Assembly (NCBI GenBank): GCA_003194525.1
Contig: NBIV01000022.1
Span: 1 to 64,000 of the forward strand
Source: Gracilariopsis chorda
Lineage: Eukaryota > Rhodophyta > Florideophyceae > Gracilariales > Gracilariaceae
Direction: 5' to 3'
DNA length: 64,000 bases
A program made the position numbers and the translations under genes. Positions 11,854 through 22,859 of the stretch are shown in pieces. The number at the start of each line of letters is the position of its first letter. Positions within the stretch are counted from its first letter, which is position 1. The notes below the pieces were generated by a model, which searched no databases, was not told the DNA's origin, and worked only from the letters and a program-made list of their open reading frames with translations.

Positions 11854-13812
11854 CTATTGTTCCTCATAGGATCGATCACGAACCCGAGCTTTCTGTTCAA
11901 GTTTTAGGGCCTCGTACTGAGCGATAATTTTTGACCTTTCCCGAAGACAGAATTTGCATCTCAGTGCAATTTGACGGACGAGGTAGCATATGTAACATTT
12001 GACCGAGTTCGGGTCCTCTTGTGGATGAGTATCCACCCGTCGGTGTACTGTGTCCCTCCAACCAGGGCGTGAGAAGCGAGAAGCATTATTCGCGAAAGCG
12101 AGCAGTGTGGCAGGTACCTGGATGCCGTTGGCATAAAAAGCAGGGTCTCCATCCGAAGTTGGAACAGAAGTCGACCGTAAATCCGTAGTACGCAGTGAAT
12201 CAGGGTTGCTTCCCAAGAAGTAGACGTCATCGTGTCCCTGACTGGGGGTAGTATCTTTCAACATGGATGAAGAAGGGGTGGATACTTTCAGAAGGAGCTC
12301 TCTGGACGATCGAGTTTTAGTGTCTTGCCCGGCGCGAAGGGTGTCGCCTTCAGCCTGTGCATACAGCACAAGTTCCAACTAGAAAATATGTCGTTTCGCT
12401 TCCCGATGCCGGGCAACCAAAGCCCTTATGGAAGGGTCCAATCCATCCACAAACATTGTGCATCTCTCCTGCCAGGAGTGCACACTACCACAACGGTGAA
12501 AAGCCTTATTCAAGCCCGTTGAATAGACCTTTTCTGTTTCCACTGGTTTTTGCTTCGTATACCGTAGGGCTAGAATCGCTTCCTGGATTGAATTACCAGT
12601 GGTGTAAGACCTTAGAAGGTAATGAACCGCCTCGAGCCAACTCGTAACTCCGCTCTCCGAGGCTCTGGACGATCGAAGAACGGAGTTAAACTGTTTTTCA
12701 GCCATTCCCTTGAGGAACGAGGCTAGGGCAAAGTACGCCAGCGTTTCACTCATGCCTTGTATTTCGTCTCCTATAAGAACCTCGCAAGGACGTATAGTAC
12801 AAGAGTCCAGTCTTCACCTGTAAATTCCCTCCTCTGTAAGGCGATGGCCAAACGATTAATGTAGGCTCGAACCTTTTCAGTTCCTCGTGAAGAGCGCGCC
12901 CTAGAGAAGTTTTCCAAACGGTAATATCGGTACGAAAGCAATTTCCAATACAGCGGATTCGTTGGTCTCAGATCGTTGAGCCCGCGTGTCTACGTCCCTT
13001 CTTCCGTGCACGGATAACACCTTGAGTCGTGTAGGTAACCTTGAACAGCGTAGCACGAAGACGATAGCCACGATGATCACTATCCGGAGAGTCAGACGAC
13101 GAACCCGAAGAGTTTTGAGAAGAATCTGAATCAGATGAATCCTAGTCCGTGTAAACATCTTTCCTGGATTTGCGGCGGCTCCGTTTGTCGGACCTATGAA
13201 CTATGCCTTCAGAGAACACATCATCATTACCTTTGGGGTCCAAGGCTTCATCCATACGTATTATTCCCTCTAGGGTATCTAGGAGTGCCTTGAATCGATC
13301 AGATTTCATACGGACATCTTCCACAAAAGCTCGGTACTCCTGAGTAAACATCCCTCGGGTACCAATACTTCCAAGATGGATTTCACATCCTGTCTCAGGA
13401 GACGGATCTCTTCTGAGACATTTCTTACTTGGGCGTCCTCAAACTTACGGCGAAGTTTGGTAACCTTCTTTAAGGGCTCCATGTGGGTTGAGTTCGCAAT
13501 ATCAACGCGGGATTCTAAACGAGAGATTTCGTTGCGCTCGAGGAACACTGGATTGACCGTCGAAGTTGTCTCAAACATAGGTGGTTGGTTCACTGTAACG
13601 ATCTCCTGAGGTGCCAAGGCAACTGAGGGTGCTCTCCGAGGAGTCGGATCGTTCTCGACATTTTCCAGATCCTCGGGTGTAGATCCCCTAGAGCGGTGAG
13701 CCCTGGGGGCAGGTTCAGCTGCAGAAGCAGATCCATTCCGAAAATTCGGAGCAGGTGGCGTCATGCTGCAGATAGACACCCAGTACTGCTCGTTACACAA
13801 TAAAGAAATCAA
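11854..13812 (-). pseudogene. gag: E4 gag, fossil
   Basis: Capsid-like blocks (LRSYTTGNSIQEAILAL, MFVDGLDPSIRALVARH) match the gags of E1-E3. The N-terminal part is Pro/Ser-rich with a coiled stretch. It is heavily broken. Position directly below the E4 primer binding site supports the call. Confidence 0.7.
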
Positions 13813-13978
13813 ACGACTTCCGGAAAACGGATTATCGACAAAAGAAAACTTTTTCAGGACACCTCTTATGCAGGTTCACTGAATTCAAAACCTCACAAGT
13901 AGGTCCTTGGCCATCCAAAGCAACCAAAAATGGTTCCAAATCAGTATCCAAACGAGAGTTATAAGTCGGGAGACCACT

Positions 13979-14747
13979 TGTGGAGCAAAACCCGTGAGGG
14001 TTGTAGCTCTCGAGGCGTCCAATTCCTTGCTCCCTAGAAAGGGTAGACTCAGTAAACGAGCCCTCTACTCCCCACGAGTGTCTGGTGTATATCTGACAGT
14101 GGATACTGGATATAACTGTAGAGGTGAAAACGTAGAATCCTGAAAATAATAACGTCCGAAAAAGGACCCGAGTGAGGCGTGTAGACAGCGTACACACGTG
14201 TAGCGTCTCGAAGAGAAAATAGGCCAAGCCCGAAAAGGGGAGAGGGTCGTGCTCACAGTGGCAACAGACCCGACAACCAAAAGGTAAAATAGTAGAAATA
14301 ACCAAAGAACAAGCCAATACTGGGACGGAGATCTGTCCTGCAACAGGATACACAAAATAACACACACTGTTCGACCCACGGTCGGTGTACTTTCACAGAA
14401 GTCCTTGATGGTCCCGAGTAAATAGTCTTACTGAAACCAAACGTGGTTACTCTCCAGATAGAGTCGTGAACCTACGAAGGCAGTTGGAACCAGAGCCAAC
14501 ACTCTAGTTAGAGTGCAAAACTCAGTTGAGTTCACTTGATGGTGACGACGGCGAGGTCAGCTTCACCTAAGTAGATTTTACAGTAATTAAATGAAATAAT
14601 TAACTGGGCACTGTCAATTGGCACACAAACTCATGCTGATTTACATTTTTCAGCAAAGCCAATCAGCATTACAGGAGAACCAGATATATAACATTTAGCT
14701 GAGGGAGCTCACGAAGAAAACAGAACGACCAGAGTCTTAATCTCACA
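13979..14747 (-). repeat. E4 5' LTR with adjacent primer binding site
   Basis: The top strand starts TGTGGAGCAAAAC next to a primer binding site at about 13964-13976 (minus strand TGGTCTCCCGAC). It contains the AT-rich stretch seen mid-LTR in E1 and E3. The far end (TCTCACA) is set only by the CA rule and by the switch to a host repeat, so its exact limit is uncertain. Confidence 0.55.
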
Positions 14748-14941
14748 CCAACTCTACATACAGTGAGCGCGTCTTCAAACCCCAATTACAAAATTTTACA
14801 ATAAGGTCCATCTTTTCGAAGCAGCTGCGGGGCTTCCAAAGCCTCTCCTTTGTCTCCTTTTTGGCCGAGGGCAAAGCAGAACAAACATCTTGTGCACTAC
14901 TTATCGAACAACAAATTTTGCGCTTTTGTGTTTTCAGGAGA
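14748..14941. repeat. MITE-like dispersed repeat, copy 1
   Basis: About 200 bp that matches the reverse complement of 32589-32800. The right end TTTGTGTTTTCAGGAGA is one terminal inverted repeat. The left repeat is eroded here but intact in the other copy. Similarity runs about 20 bp past the inverted repeat on one side. It lies directly upstream of the oxygenase exon, and TTTTCAG could act as a splice acceptor. Confidence 0.5.
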
Positions 14942-15220
14942 ACATACAAAGTGTAGATATCAGGTATTACGAAGGTACAGTGGCTACAAGCTCTAGTTGC
15001 CCTCCAGCAGCCACCACGGTCGAACAGCTACCCTCAATTTCGTTCTTTGATTTGCTTTACCCCACCGCCCACAGCATAAAGCCCCTCCGTCACATCTGTA
15101 GCTCGTGTGGCTTCTTCACAGTCAGTGGCCACACGGTCCGTCCACAATTCTTTACTAAGCTCGGTGCGCTTCCATTGGCCCCTTCTAGCTCCCATTCTAA
15201 GTCAAAGATTACTATAAACA
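14942..15220 (+). pseudogene. 2-oxoglutarate/Fe(II) oxygenase, N-terminal (DIOX_N-like) exon, split by Helitrons
   Basis: The translation contains LPSISFFDLLYP and then HICSSCGFFTVSGHTV and ALPLAPSSSHSK, the pattern of the N-terminal half of isopenicillin-N-synthase-like oxygenases (IDLS..., GFF.V.NHG, LP...K). The frame is open into the Helitron end at 15221. The missing next 11 nt are found in the 32-bp spacer (22828-22838) and the catalytic half starts at 29974. No in-frame ATG is seen after the MITE-like repeat, so the true start was upstream or is lost. Enzymes of this family oxidise small molecules in the cytosol. The substrate here is unknown. Confidence 0.7.
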
Positions 15221-15681
15221 CAAGTGGAAACGGCCTTTGGCCGTAGGCGGCGTTGCGCGCCGCGTTGTTTTTGTTGCTTTGTGTATTTAGTAGCGTTCGG
15301 AGGCTCTCCGAGCACTTTGCTCGCTTGCCCTCGCAATAGCGCTCGTAGAACCAAGGGGCGCCGCGGCGCCTAGAGTATGTGGAGCCATAATGGTTTGTGT
15401 TTAGGTTCCTAAATTGACTGCAGTGCCAGCCAATGATGAGAAAGCGCGACACGTTGCTTTCAGTAACTGGCTAGCACTGCAGTCATTATGGGAGTGCCAG
15501 CCAGTAAGCAGCGAGCTTTGCTGCTGCTGCTGCGGACTTTTATAAATGGTAGGGAGGCGTTGCGCCAAATAGGCTTTTTGCATGGGCAAACGGGGGCATG
15601 CAAAACGAATTTGTGGCGCAACGCCTCCATTCAATCAATAACACCCCCCTCATACGCGTATAAATACTTATAGACGACAGA
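15221..15681 (-). mobile_element. H4: non-autonomous Helitron (461 bp)
   Basis: Minus-strand unit starting TCTGTCGTCTATAAG directly after the 3' end of H1 and ending with the hairpin CGGCCAAAGGCCG, 6 nt, then CTTG, followed by a host T. It is a near-identical inverted counterpart of H5. Inside are a paired GGAGGCGTTGCGCC/GGCGCAACGCCTCC hairpin near the 5' end, a CTG-triplet run, GGCTGGCACTGCAG motifs and a GGCGCCGCGGCGCC palindrome (15357-15370). It encodes no protein and would depend on RepHel in trans. Confidence 0.75.
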
Positions 15682-15829
15682 AAAGAGGAAGCGCCCTTCG
15701 GCCGCGAATGGCGCTGCGTGCCGCGGTGAAGGAGTCATAAACAGCGGTGGGAAGACAAAATAGGTGAAGAAAGCAAAAGCAGAGAAGCAAGTAGCTTAAT
15801 TCAATGAATGAAGAACGCAAGAAATATGA

Positions 15830-18800
15830 TTACGGTTGTGGAGGGATGCAGAACTGAATGGCTTCAGGCAGCACTGGGTTTGCGATGGCCACAGGCATGG
15901 GATGAATTGTGTGCGCATTTGTGGATGTAAGCTGTGGATCATGCAGGAGTAGCACATGGTCGTTCCTTGGAACGCGCGACATTGCGACATACAACTGACC
16001 GGCGCAGAAGAATTTGGATCGTACATCCACAAACAAGCCATCCAAGGTCTTTCCCTGTACTTTGCGAACTGTAGCTGCAAATTCGAGACGAATGGGGAAC
16101 TGCCTTCAAATCATGCAAATGTCTGGGAAAGAAAACGCGAAGTCGATACGGTGCAGGAGCTGTCGTTCCAGCACCTGTCCGTTTTCGTCGAATCGAGCCA
16201 CCTGCATCGTAAACTAATCGACACGCACGACTACGAACAGCTTTCCGTTGACCACAGCGGGATGCAGCAAGTTCCGAATGGCTATAACTGGCACAGCGAT
16301 CTTCAGGTCCAAGTTATGAGGCGGTACTTTAGTAGGCGCATACTGATATGCAAACTCGGGGACGATAGAACTGGCAAAGTCAGACTCTGGGTTCTGTCCA
16401 CGATCAGGTTGCACTGTTGTCGCTGACGGAAGAGTGACGCGCTCACCAGGAAACAGATCTAGCGCTACCGCATTCTGTTCGTCGACCAACTGGTTTGTGG
16501 AGGCAATGACCATTTTGCTGAGATCCACATCCTCCTTGCGTCGTGTTGTGATCCAATTCCACAGGAATTAGTAGGTGGTTTGCAGGCCACCGGTAGCTCT
16601 GAGTGGTATTGGAGCGTTGTTCGATATTTTGTTGCGTGCCATGGAACGTAACAGCGACGTAAATGCCGGGTCATTGGCTTGGCGTACTTGTTCGGTGAGG
16701 TACAGCACTTGAACCGAGCACAACGCCCACAGATCACTCTTCCACGGCATTTAGTTGAGAATGTTAGTGTACAATCGTCTCACATTTCCACTTGGCTCGG
16801 CCTCCATGTACACCTGCGGCACCTCTGGAAGCAGCTGGGAGTAGTCGCCGGATAGAACGATGGTCAAGCCCCCAAACGGAGGCGGGTTTTCCATCCCACT
16901 GCAGCCAAGATCTTTGAGAAACGCATCCATGAGTTTAAAAAGCTTTCGTGAGAGCATGGACGCCTCATCCAAGACGAGCAGTTGTATTTCGCGTAGCAGT
17001 TCTGCACGTTGAGATCGGGGACCGTACTTTGACAAAGTGGCTGTAGTGTTGCTTGTGTTGTCCCTATCAGCTACACCCAGTCCGAGCAGGCTTTGTAAAG
17101 TGCGGCCACCTTCGTACAACGAAGCTGCAATGCCTGTTGTAGCAGTCATTTCGGCGAGCATTCCTTCCGACTCAACGATATCACGAAGGAGGTTGAGCAC
17201 GTATGTCTTTCCGGGTCCTGCGGAACCTTGCACAAAGAACACGTTTCCAGGAGTGCTTGCTAGCTCCTGCTGCGCCTGTTGTTGTTCCAATGCGGCATTG
17301 ACGGTGTCAATGACTTGTATTTGGCTAGGTTTTAAGATGGCGTACCTTGACTGCAAAGATGACGAATTTCGCACCACTCGCGCGTCTCGAGTTGTTGTAG
17401 ATCGATTCGCCTCAGTCAATGCTGTATGATCCTGCTGTAGGTGTTTGGAGAAGAAGCTGTGATCGCGAAGCAGTCGTCCTCCGTGCCAGTCTCAGATCTC
17501 CACCAAACGTCGATACAGTTCTTGCTTTCGTTGCTGCTCATCTCCTGTATGTATGTCGCTACATAGTGCCTCCCAGTTTTCGACGGCCATTTTTTTTGGG
17601 TCTGCGCCTTGTTTGTATAGTGTCACAACCAGACGTCGTAACTCGGAGGGCGTGCTGTAGATCTGCACTGCTTCTTGAAATGCAATATCAAACTCGGATC
17701 CGTCCGCGAGCAGTCCGCTGACAATCGCAGTTTCACGATACGTTCCATACTGCTGTCCATTGAAAGTCCTTGCGTCTTCATAAGAGCTCGAGCCGTGATT
17801 CATGAGCAGCAAGCGCAGAGCAAAGAGCTCAAAGTCCGACGGTGAAGCACCTCTGATCCTTGCGACACTCTGCTCGTCTTCCGTGCACCCCACCAAGTAC
17901 ATGGGCGGATCGCAGTCGTCTGTGGGCACCTGAGTGCTGTCTCCGTCGTATTGGTTAAGCACTCGGGCTGGAAGCGTGCAATACAATCGAACGTTTTCAA
18001 AGTACGAAAAGTAGTAGAGGTTCGCGTATGCTTCCGGCCTTGCAAAGTATCTCTCCAGTGTAGACGGCTGCGATGCAGAAAAGAGCTGGTTTGGAACTCT
18101 CAGCAGAAACGTTCGCTCTCCTTCCATGTGAATGGCCAGTCGCTCTACTTGTGGTACGATGTGAACATGTTGAAACTCGAAAATTCTCCAAGCTCCGTTG
18201 ACGGCACCCACCACACGCGCTCGGATGTGTGCACGAATGTCATTCTGCGCCTGCAGCTCTTGTTGCTGGTCGTTGTGTGCGCCTGTCTCATTAGCACCAC
18301 TCACATTGAGCCCCAACTCCTGAGCTTTGGGCTGCTTAAACGCGTACTTCATCAGATAAGCCATTGCGCCCCCTCCTTGCGTGCGTTCTACGTTGATATG
18401 AGAGCGGTACTTCTTGGTCAGAGTTGGGTTGTACGGCACTATCCTGAGGTCATGTTGCCTTCTTCTGCGGTAAACCACGCGATTCGTGCCTTCTCCAATG
18501 TATGTCTCCGGCACAATCATATTGCTGTCGTATGTAAACTTGCACCGCCCAGCGCGATTCCAGCAATAGGTGGAGTGGCGGTGCCCGTGCATGGAACGAA
18601 TGAAGGCACGCAACGCGTCGTCTTCACCTGGAAGGGGAAGGTCTGCACGAATGAGCTCGTCGATCACATCAACGTCTTCAATCACGCCTCCTTCGAGCCA
18701 CACGAGCATGTGGTGATGAGGCACATTGTGCTCTTGAAACTCGAGCTTTGATGCAAGCCCCAGGCACTTCATTCCGAACATGTGCTCCGAGTTCTTCTCC

Positions 18801-21254
18801 AAGTCCTTCATAAAGTCGTTTGCGTACTGGTTGTACACCCTTGCAATCCGATCCGGTCGGTCAAACTGTCGAGGGCGGTTACTCTGTGCCGTACAATTGC
18901 TCCGATTTCTGGTATCCATACCAAGGCGCTGGATGTTTTTTTCTCCAGATGTCCATGGTGATTGTAATGAAAAGAGAAGGGCGGTCCTTTCCGCGCTACG
19001 ATCGCCTGTACATCCATGCGCTTGTTCTTCCAGTACGCTGCTGAGTTGACCGAGTCATCAGGCAGAAACATGCGTCCCATTTGTCCGAACTGTGATGGTG
19101 ACACATGAGCTGTTTGCTGTTGTGCTTGCTGGATCTCTTGCTCTTGTACAATACGTGCCTGTTGTTCTCTCTCCAGGAAGCGTAGTCGCATGTCCTCAAT
19201 GTTTGTGTGAGTGCGGAGCATCCACATTTGCATCAACGGTCCACTGTTGAGGAGGATGTTGTCCGAGTACAGACGTCGCTTCGCGTTCTGAGCCCAGGTG
19301 AGCTTTCGGAGCTTCCACTCGTTGACGCTGAGACCTTAGATTTGCTGTGTGGAGTTCCTTGCATCCAGGAACAGGCCGATGTCAAACGGTTCGTGCTGAT
19401 CACCGTACGGGTAGAGAAGAGGGAAAGTGCCCTTCTCTGCAAGTTTGGATGCCGGTTTTAGAAGTCGGTACCGCACTTGCGCATTGTTTGTGGCATTCGC
19501 ACTCGACCATGCTCCAGCAGCAGCAGCACTTCTCAGTGCAGCGTGTTCTTCGGTTACGGTTCCTTTTACCAAGCGCGATGCCTAAGACTCCACTCGGTAC
19601 AGGCCAGTCGGATCAACCACGAGTGTTCTCATCATGGTTGCCCACCCCCCGGAACATCTTCAGGGAGAGGGCCAGCACCTGCATGAGGAGTACTGACTGT
19701 AGCACTTCGGGTTCCTTCATATCCACGTACGACTACTCCTTGTTCTGCTGCTTGCACGCTGATATCCACGGCAGTCTCCGCATTTTGTTGTTGTTGTTGC
19801 TGTTGCGTGCTAAGCAAGGATCAGTAACGTTCGCGGACCACGTCTGGCTTCAGCTGGATCACATCATACAACTTGGGTACGATGTATCTTACGTTGATGT
19901 CCTGAAAGAACGCACGCATACTGGCACGAGCATAGTGAGATGGATCTAAGGAAGGCGGATCAGTACCCCGCAAAGGGCTGTAGCGCGTGTTGTTCTGGTT
20001 CTGCGTGGGCAGAGCGAGAGCTGCGTTGCCCTTAAGTCTGAGAAAGGAGGGACCGCCTCCTTTCACATACGACATGTCCATGAACGCTTGCGTCGTCGCA
20101 AAGAGCGTATTCAAGTTGAGTAAACGGCTGTGAAAGGCTCTCAGGCTATAAATACTGCGAACCAACTCGCTGCTATGCCTTCTGCGGGACGTGACGCCCT
20201 ACCCTGACATTCTTTTCATTCCACAGCACACTCCATTGGTCTCTTTGCCAAGCAAAACGCATCAGCAGTACTTGCAGCTATGAATTCTCAATGTCCAGTC
20301 CGCCTACGGGCAGGAGGAGAGCGTGTGTGCGTGCTCGCCGCATCTTCCCCATCGCCTTTGACCCGCAGTGGAAAGCGTCTCAAACTCTGGAACGCTTGCC
20401 CGGATGGATGGATCATTCCAAGCTTCATCAGCTGCGGTATCCCACGCATAGTACACGCGATACAGTCCTCGATCCGGACGTCCAGCACACTGCATGATCG
20501 TCGTATCAAGCTGTTGCTGTGGCTGATGCTGTGGCTGGTGTGAGGGAGCCGGTGTGATCTCACCCTCTTCCACCTCCATCGGAATGGGCTTGTTGTGTTC
20601 CTCCTGTTCGGCTTGTGGCAGCGCAGGCTGCGGCGGCGGGTGTGAGGGAGCCGGGGTGATCTCATCCTCTTCCACATCCATTGGGACTGGCATCTGTTCT
20701 TTCTCTTGTTCAGCTTGTGGCAGAGCAGGCTGCTGTGGTGGCAGTGGCTGTGAGGGAGCAGGGATGATCTCATCCTCTTCCACTTCCATTGCAATAGGCA
20801 TCTGTTCTGCATGCATCGGTGGGAGAGGGGGAGGCATCGGAGGCGGTAGAATGTGACTTGGAAGACCTCTCACAAACTCCAGAAATCCAGGAATTGGGCA
20901 CGATGTTGGTAGATCTGTGGCAGCGGACCCACCGGCTCCAGCGGCGCTTGTGCTGACTGCTGCTGCAACCGAAGTAGGTGCAGGAGTAATTTCGTCTTCT
21001 TCAACCGCTGGAACAATAGGTCCTTGAACGTGTGCTCCGCTCTCATTTACTCCCAACTCATCTGGAGCTGGAGGAGCTGGAACTCTTCAGGGTCTTCCAG
21101 CTCCTGCCCGTGCTCCACCACTGCCGACGCGACGACCACCAGCGTTTTGCCTTTAACCGCCCGCGTTCAACCTGGCTCCTCCAGAATTGTCTCTGGCACC
21201 TCCCGAGTTAGATCGGACGCCACCAGAGTTCAGACGTCGCCCTCCTCTCGTCAT
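15830..21254 (-). pseudogene. RepHel of H1 (HUH replication initiator plus Pif1-like helicase), broken
   Basis: The start is the ATG at 21254 (MTRGG), as in H2. In order: a Gly/Asn/Ser-rich head; three acidic EVEEDEI repeats; a zinc-knuckle region whose first Cys is Trp (RWGRCGEHAHTLSSC); the Helitron N domain; Rep with the HUH motif PHHHMLVWL (~18700) and paired tyrosines YLMKYAFK (~18350); and a Pif1-like helicase with Walker A as GSAGPGKT (~17210, Pro for the usual Thr/Ser) and QLYVAMSRV near the end. In-frame stops include one after NAGG (~21145), a TGA at 17492-17494, and TAA codons before MPWKSD and after LQTTY. The stop after NSTQQI and the frame change before Rep are shared with H2. 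Confidence 0.85.
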
Positions 21255-21407
21255 TTAAGTTTACCAAAGAAAAGAAAAAAAACAATTCTATGTTTTTAAA
21301 CCGTTAAAAAATTTGCCAGAGTTCCAGAATAATTCCCAATAAAACACAAAGTTGAAAGTGAAAAACTGGTTGCCGTTTGTTGTGTTGCAGCCACCGGGCC
21401 TAGTCGC

Positions 21408-21755
21408 ATGCAGCAATTAAAAAAAATGCTGCAAGGCTTATATTTACCCGATGCAGTCGTGCGCAGCACAAGGACTCTCGACACACTCCTGTTGGATTAT
21501 GACGGGCAAAGTGTGCCCAGCCGGTTTTCAATCCGTTTGATGTTTAGCCCGCGTCCGGTTGTAAGGATTGGTCTGCCTTTACTCACACACCGAAGTGTGC
21601 TTTCCGGCCCCAAGAGGTACGACACGGCGGCCGCCCCGGACCCTGCACAGCAAGCTGGTATTAGGTCCGGTAAACCCTCAGACTTCCTGATCGCCGTCAA
21701 ACGACCAGTATACCACAGAGGAGCACCTGAACTTTCCCAGATCCGTGGTACTTAG
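21408..21755 (+). CDS. Divergent small ORF upstream of RepHel (H1 copy, 115 aa)
   Basis: ATG at 21408, TAG at 21753-21755, divergent from RepHel with about 150 bp between the starts. The protein begins MQQLKKMLQGLYLPDA and includes STRTLDTLLLDYDGQSVPSR, is basic to neutral, and has no recognised domain, signal peptide or membrane segment. The same frame is open in H2 (23410-23739), with changes such as V/L, S/G, I/S and E/D. Because the whole region is similar at the DNA level, this does not prove coding. It could be a real accessory gene or a captured exon. Confidence 0.45.
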   Translation: MQQLKKMLQGLYLPDAVVRSTRTLDTLLLDYDGQSVPSRFSIRLMFSPRPVVRIGLPLLTHRSVLSGPKRYDTAAAPDPAQQAGIRSGKPSDFLIAVKRPVYHRGAPELSQIRGT

Positions 21756-22011
21756 TGGGTTACTCTTGTGGTGACCTGCACACGAGCTCGGCCTTGCCTA
21801 GGTCCCAGGCCAGCAAACAGTGACCAAAGTAGCAAAAGGTTACGACACTGCGCTATTGGCCAAGCCTGAATGGGATGCAAAATAGTGGTTAGGGTCAGGA
21901 AGCGAGATGCTTTTTGCACTGCGCCAGTGCAGTATATATGCTCTGTGCATTGTGCTGCACTCGCGCAGTGCAAAAAGGCAGCCACGTGTCGTGCAAGCCA
22001 GCTACTGCTGA

Positions 22012-22075
22012 GTGGCTGGCACTGCAGTCATTTACTGTAGTGCCAGCCACTGATACTGTAGTGCCAGCCACTGAG
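22012..22075. repeat. GGCTGGCACTGCAG motif cluster with hairpin
   Basis: The arms GTGGCTGGCACTGCAG (22012-22027) and CTGTAGTGCCAGCCAC (22035-22050) pair at 15 of 16 positions around a 7-nt loop, and another TAGTGCCAGCCACTG follows at about 22059. Further copies in both orientations lie near 15425, 15470, 15492, 22485, 22518, 22542, 22580, 23117, 29643 and 29714, so every Helitron unit has some. They resemble initiator-binding iterons, but binding by RepHel is inference. Confidence 0.6.
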
Positions 22076-22291
22076 CAGCAGCGGCAGTCAACATGCAGCA
22101 GCAGCCAATAAGCTTTCAGTTTTGCTGCTACTGCTGCTGCTGGTGAATTTTTTGAATGGCAGGGAGGCGTTGCGCCAAAAGAGGTTTATGCCTGCGCTGA
22201 AGAGGGCGTGCGGGCATGTTTATTGGCGCAACGCCTCCGTTCAATCAAGATGTAGGTGCTCATACGCGTGTAAATGGTTATAATGGAGAGA

Positions 22292-22827
22292 CAAGTAGAA
22301 GCGGCCTTCGGCCGCGGGCAGCGCTGCGCACTGCTCAATAAGGGTGACTTTGGGGGATCTGCAGGCCGTTTCTGCTCGCTATCGCTGGCAAACGGCCTGC
22401 AAACCAATAAGGGCTGCGGCGCTGAGAGTGAATATGGAATAGAGTTGCACTGGAGCGCCCGCACGTTGGTGATTGGCTGGCACTGCAGAGTGTATGTCGA
22501 GTACAGTAGATTGTAATTGGCTGGCACTGCCAAAATAACTGCAGTTCCAGCCACTGTGCAGCGGTGTGGCGGGCACTGCTGCAGTGCCAGCCACTTAGCA
22601 GCTGCGGCAGTCAACATGCAGCAGCAGCCAATGAGCTCTGAGCTTTGCTGCTGCTGCTGATTTTTTTGATCGGCGGGGAGGCGTGAAAATTGCATGCACT
22701 GAAGGGGGCATGCAAGGGGATTTTTTGGCGCAACGCCTGCCGTCAATCAACAACACCCCCCTCATACATGTGTAAATACTTATAGTACGGGGTGGTGTTG
22801 AGATCATTAAGAGTGAGGGTGTTGAGA
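22292..22827 (-). mobile_element. H3: non-autonomous Helitron (536 bp)
   Basis: Minus-strand unit. The 5' end TCTCAACACCC is preceded by A (spacer side). The 3' end has the hairpin CGGCCGAAGGCCG, 6 nt, CTTG, and is followed directly by the TC of H1. The first 50 bp hold a second TCTCAACACC start, an internal duplication. The hairpin module, triplet run and GGCTGGCACTGC motifs are as in H4 and H5. No coding frame. Confidence 0.75.
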
Positions 22828-22859
22828 TAACCGACACAGTAGACTTGCGAATATGAAAA
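22828..22859 (+). other. 32-bp host spacer between the two Helitron arrays
   Basis: It is flanked on both sides by A|TC Helitron starts pointing outwards. It begins with TAACCGACACA, which continues the oxygenase reading frame from 15220 (codons ATA ACC GAC ACA), then GTAGAC, a plausible splice donor. It therefore looks like original host sequence: the last 11 nt of an exon and the first 21 nt of an intron. Confidence 0.65.

Larger units (their letters stand above)
9538..14747 (-). mobile_element. E4: older Ty3/gypsy chromovirus, 5' half, interrupted by E1
   Basis: Minus-strand remnant of a relative of E1. It keeps a 5' LTR, primer binding site, gag, protease and RT, then stops at the E1 LTR inside RNase H. 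The remaining half must lie left of the window, beyond E1. It is strongly decayed, with many breaks, and its proteins diverge from E1-E3. The outer boundary at 14747/14748 is inferred from an LTR-like CACA end. Sequence beyond it recurs near 32.8 kb as host repeat. Confidence 0.8.
15682..22291 (-). mobile_element. H1: autonomous-type Helitron, RepHel damaged (6.6 kb)
   Basis: Minus strand. The 5' end TCTCTCCATTATAA abuts the CTTG end of H3. The 3' end at 15682 (TTCCTCTTT) abuts the start of H4 and matches the H2 end TTCCTCTTG except for the last base. It contains a 5' hairpin module, a small hairpin element (21913-21977), a divergent small ORF and a RepHel gene. Length and content match H2 (6610 versus 6603 bp) in opposite orientation. 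Confidence 0.85.

Noticed and set aside
15357-15370. GGCGCCGCGGCGCC followed by TAG as a Helitron 3' end (hairpin plus CTAG)
   Set aside because: It lies inside H4 and H5 with matching sequence on both sides, so it is an internal palindrome. The ends fall at 15221 and 29925.
17951-18751. 266-codon plus-strand frame in H1
   Set aside because: Antisense shadow of the Rep domain. The H2 counterpart is also open only in part.
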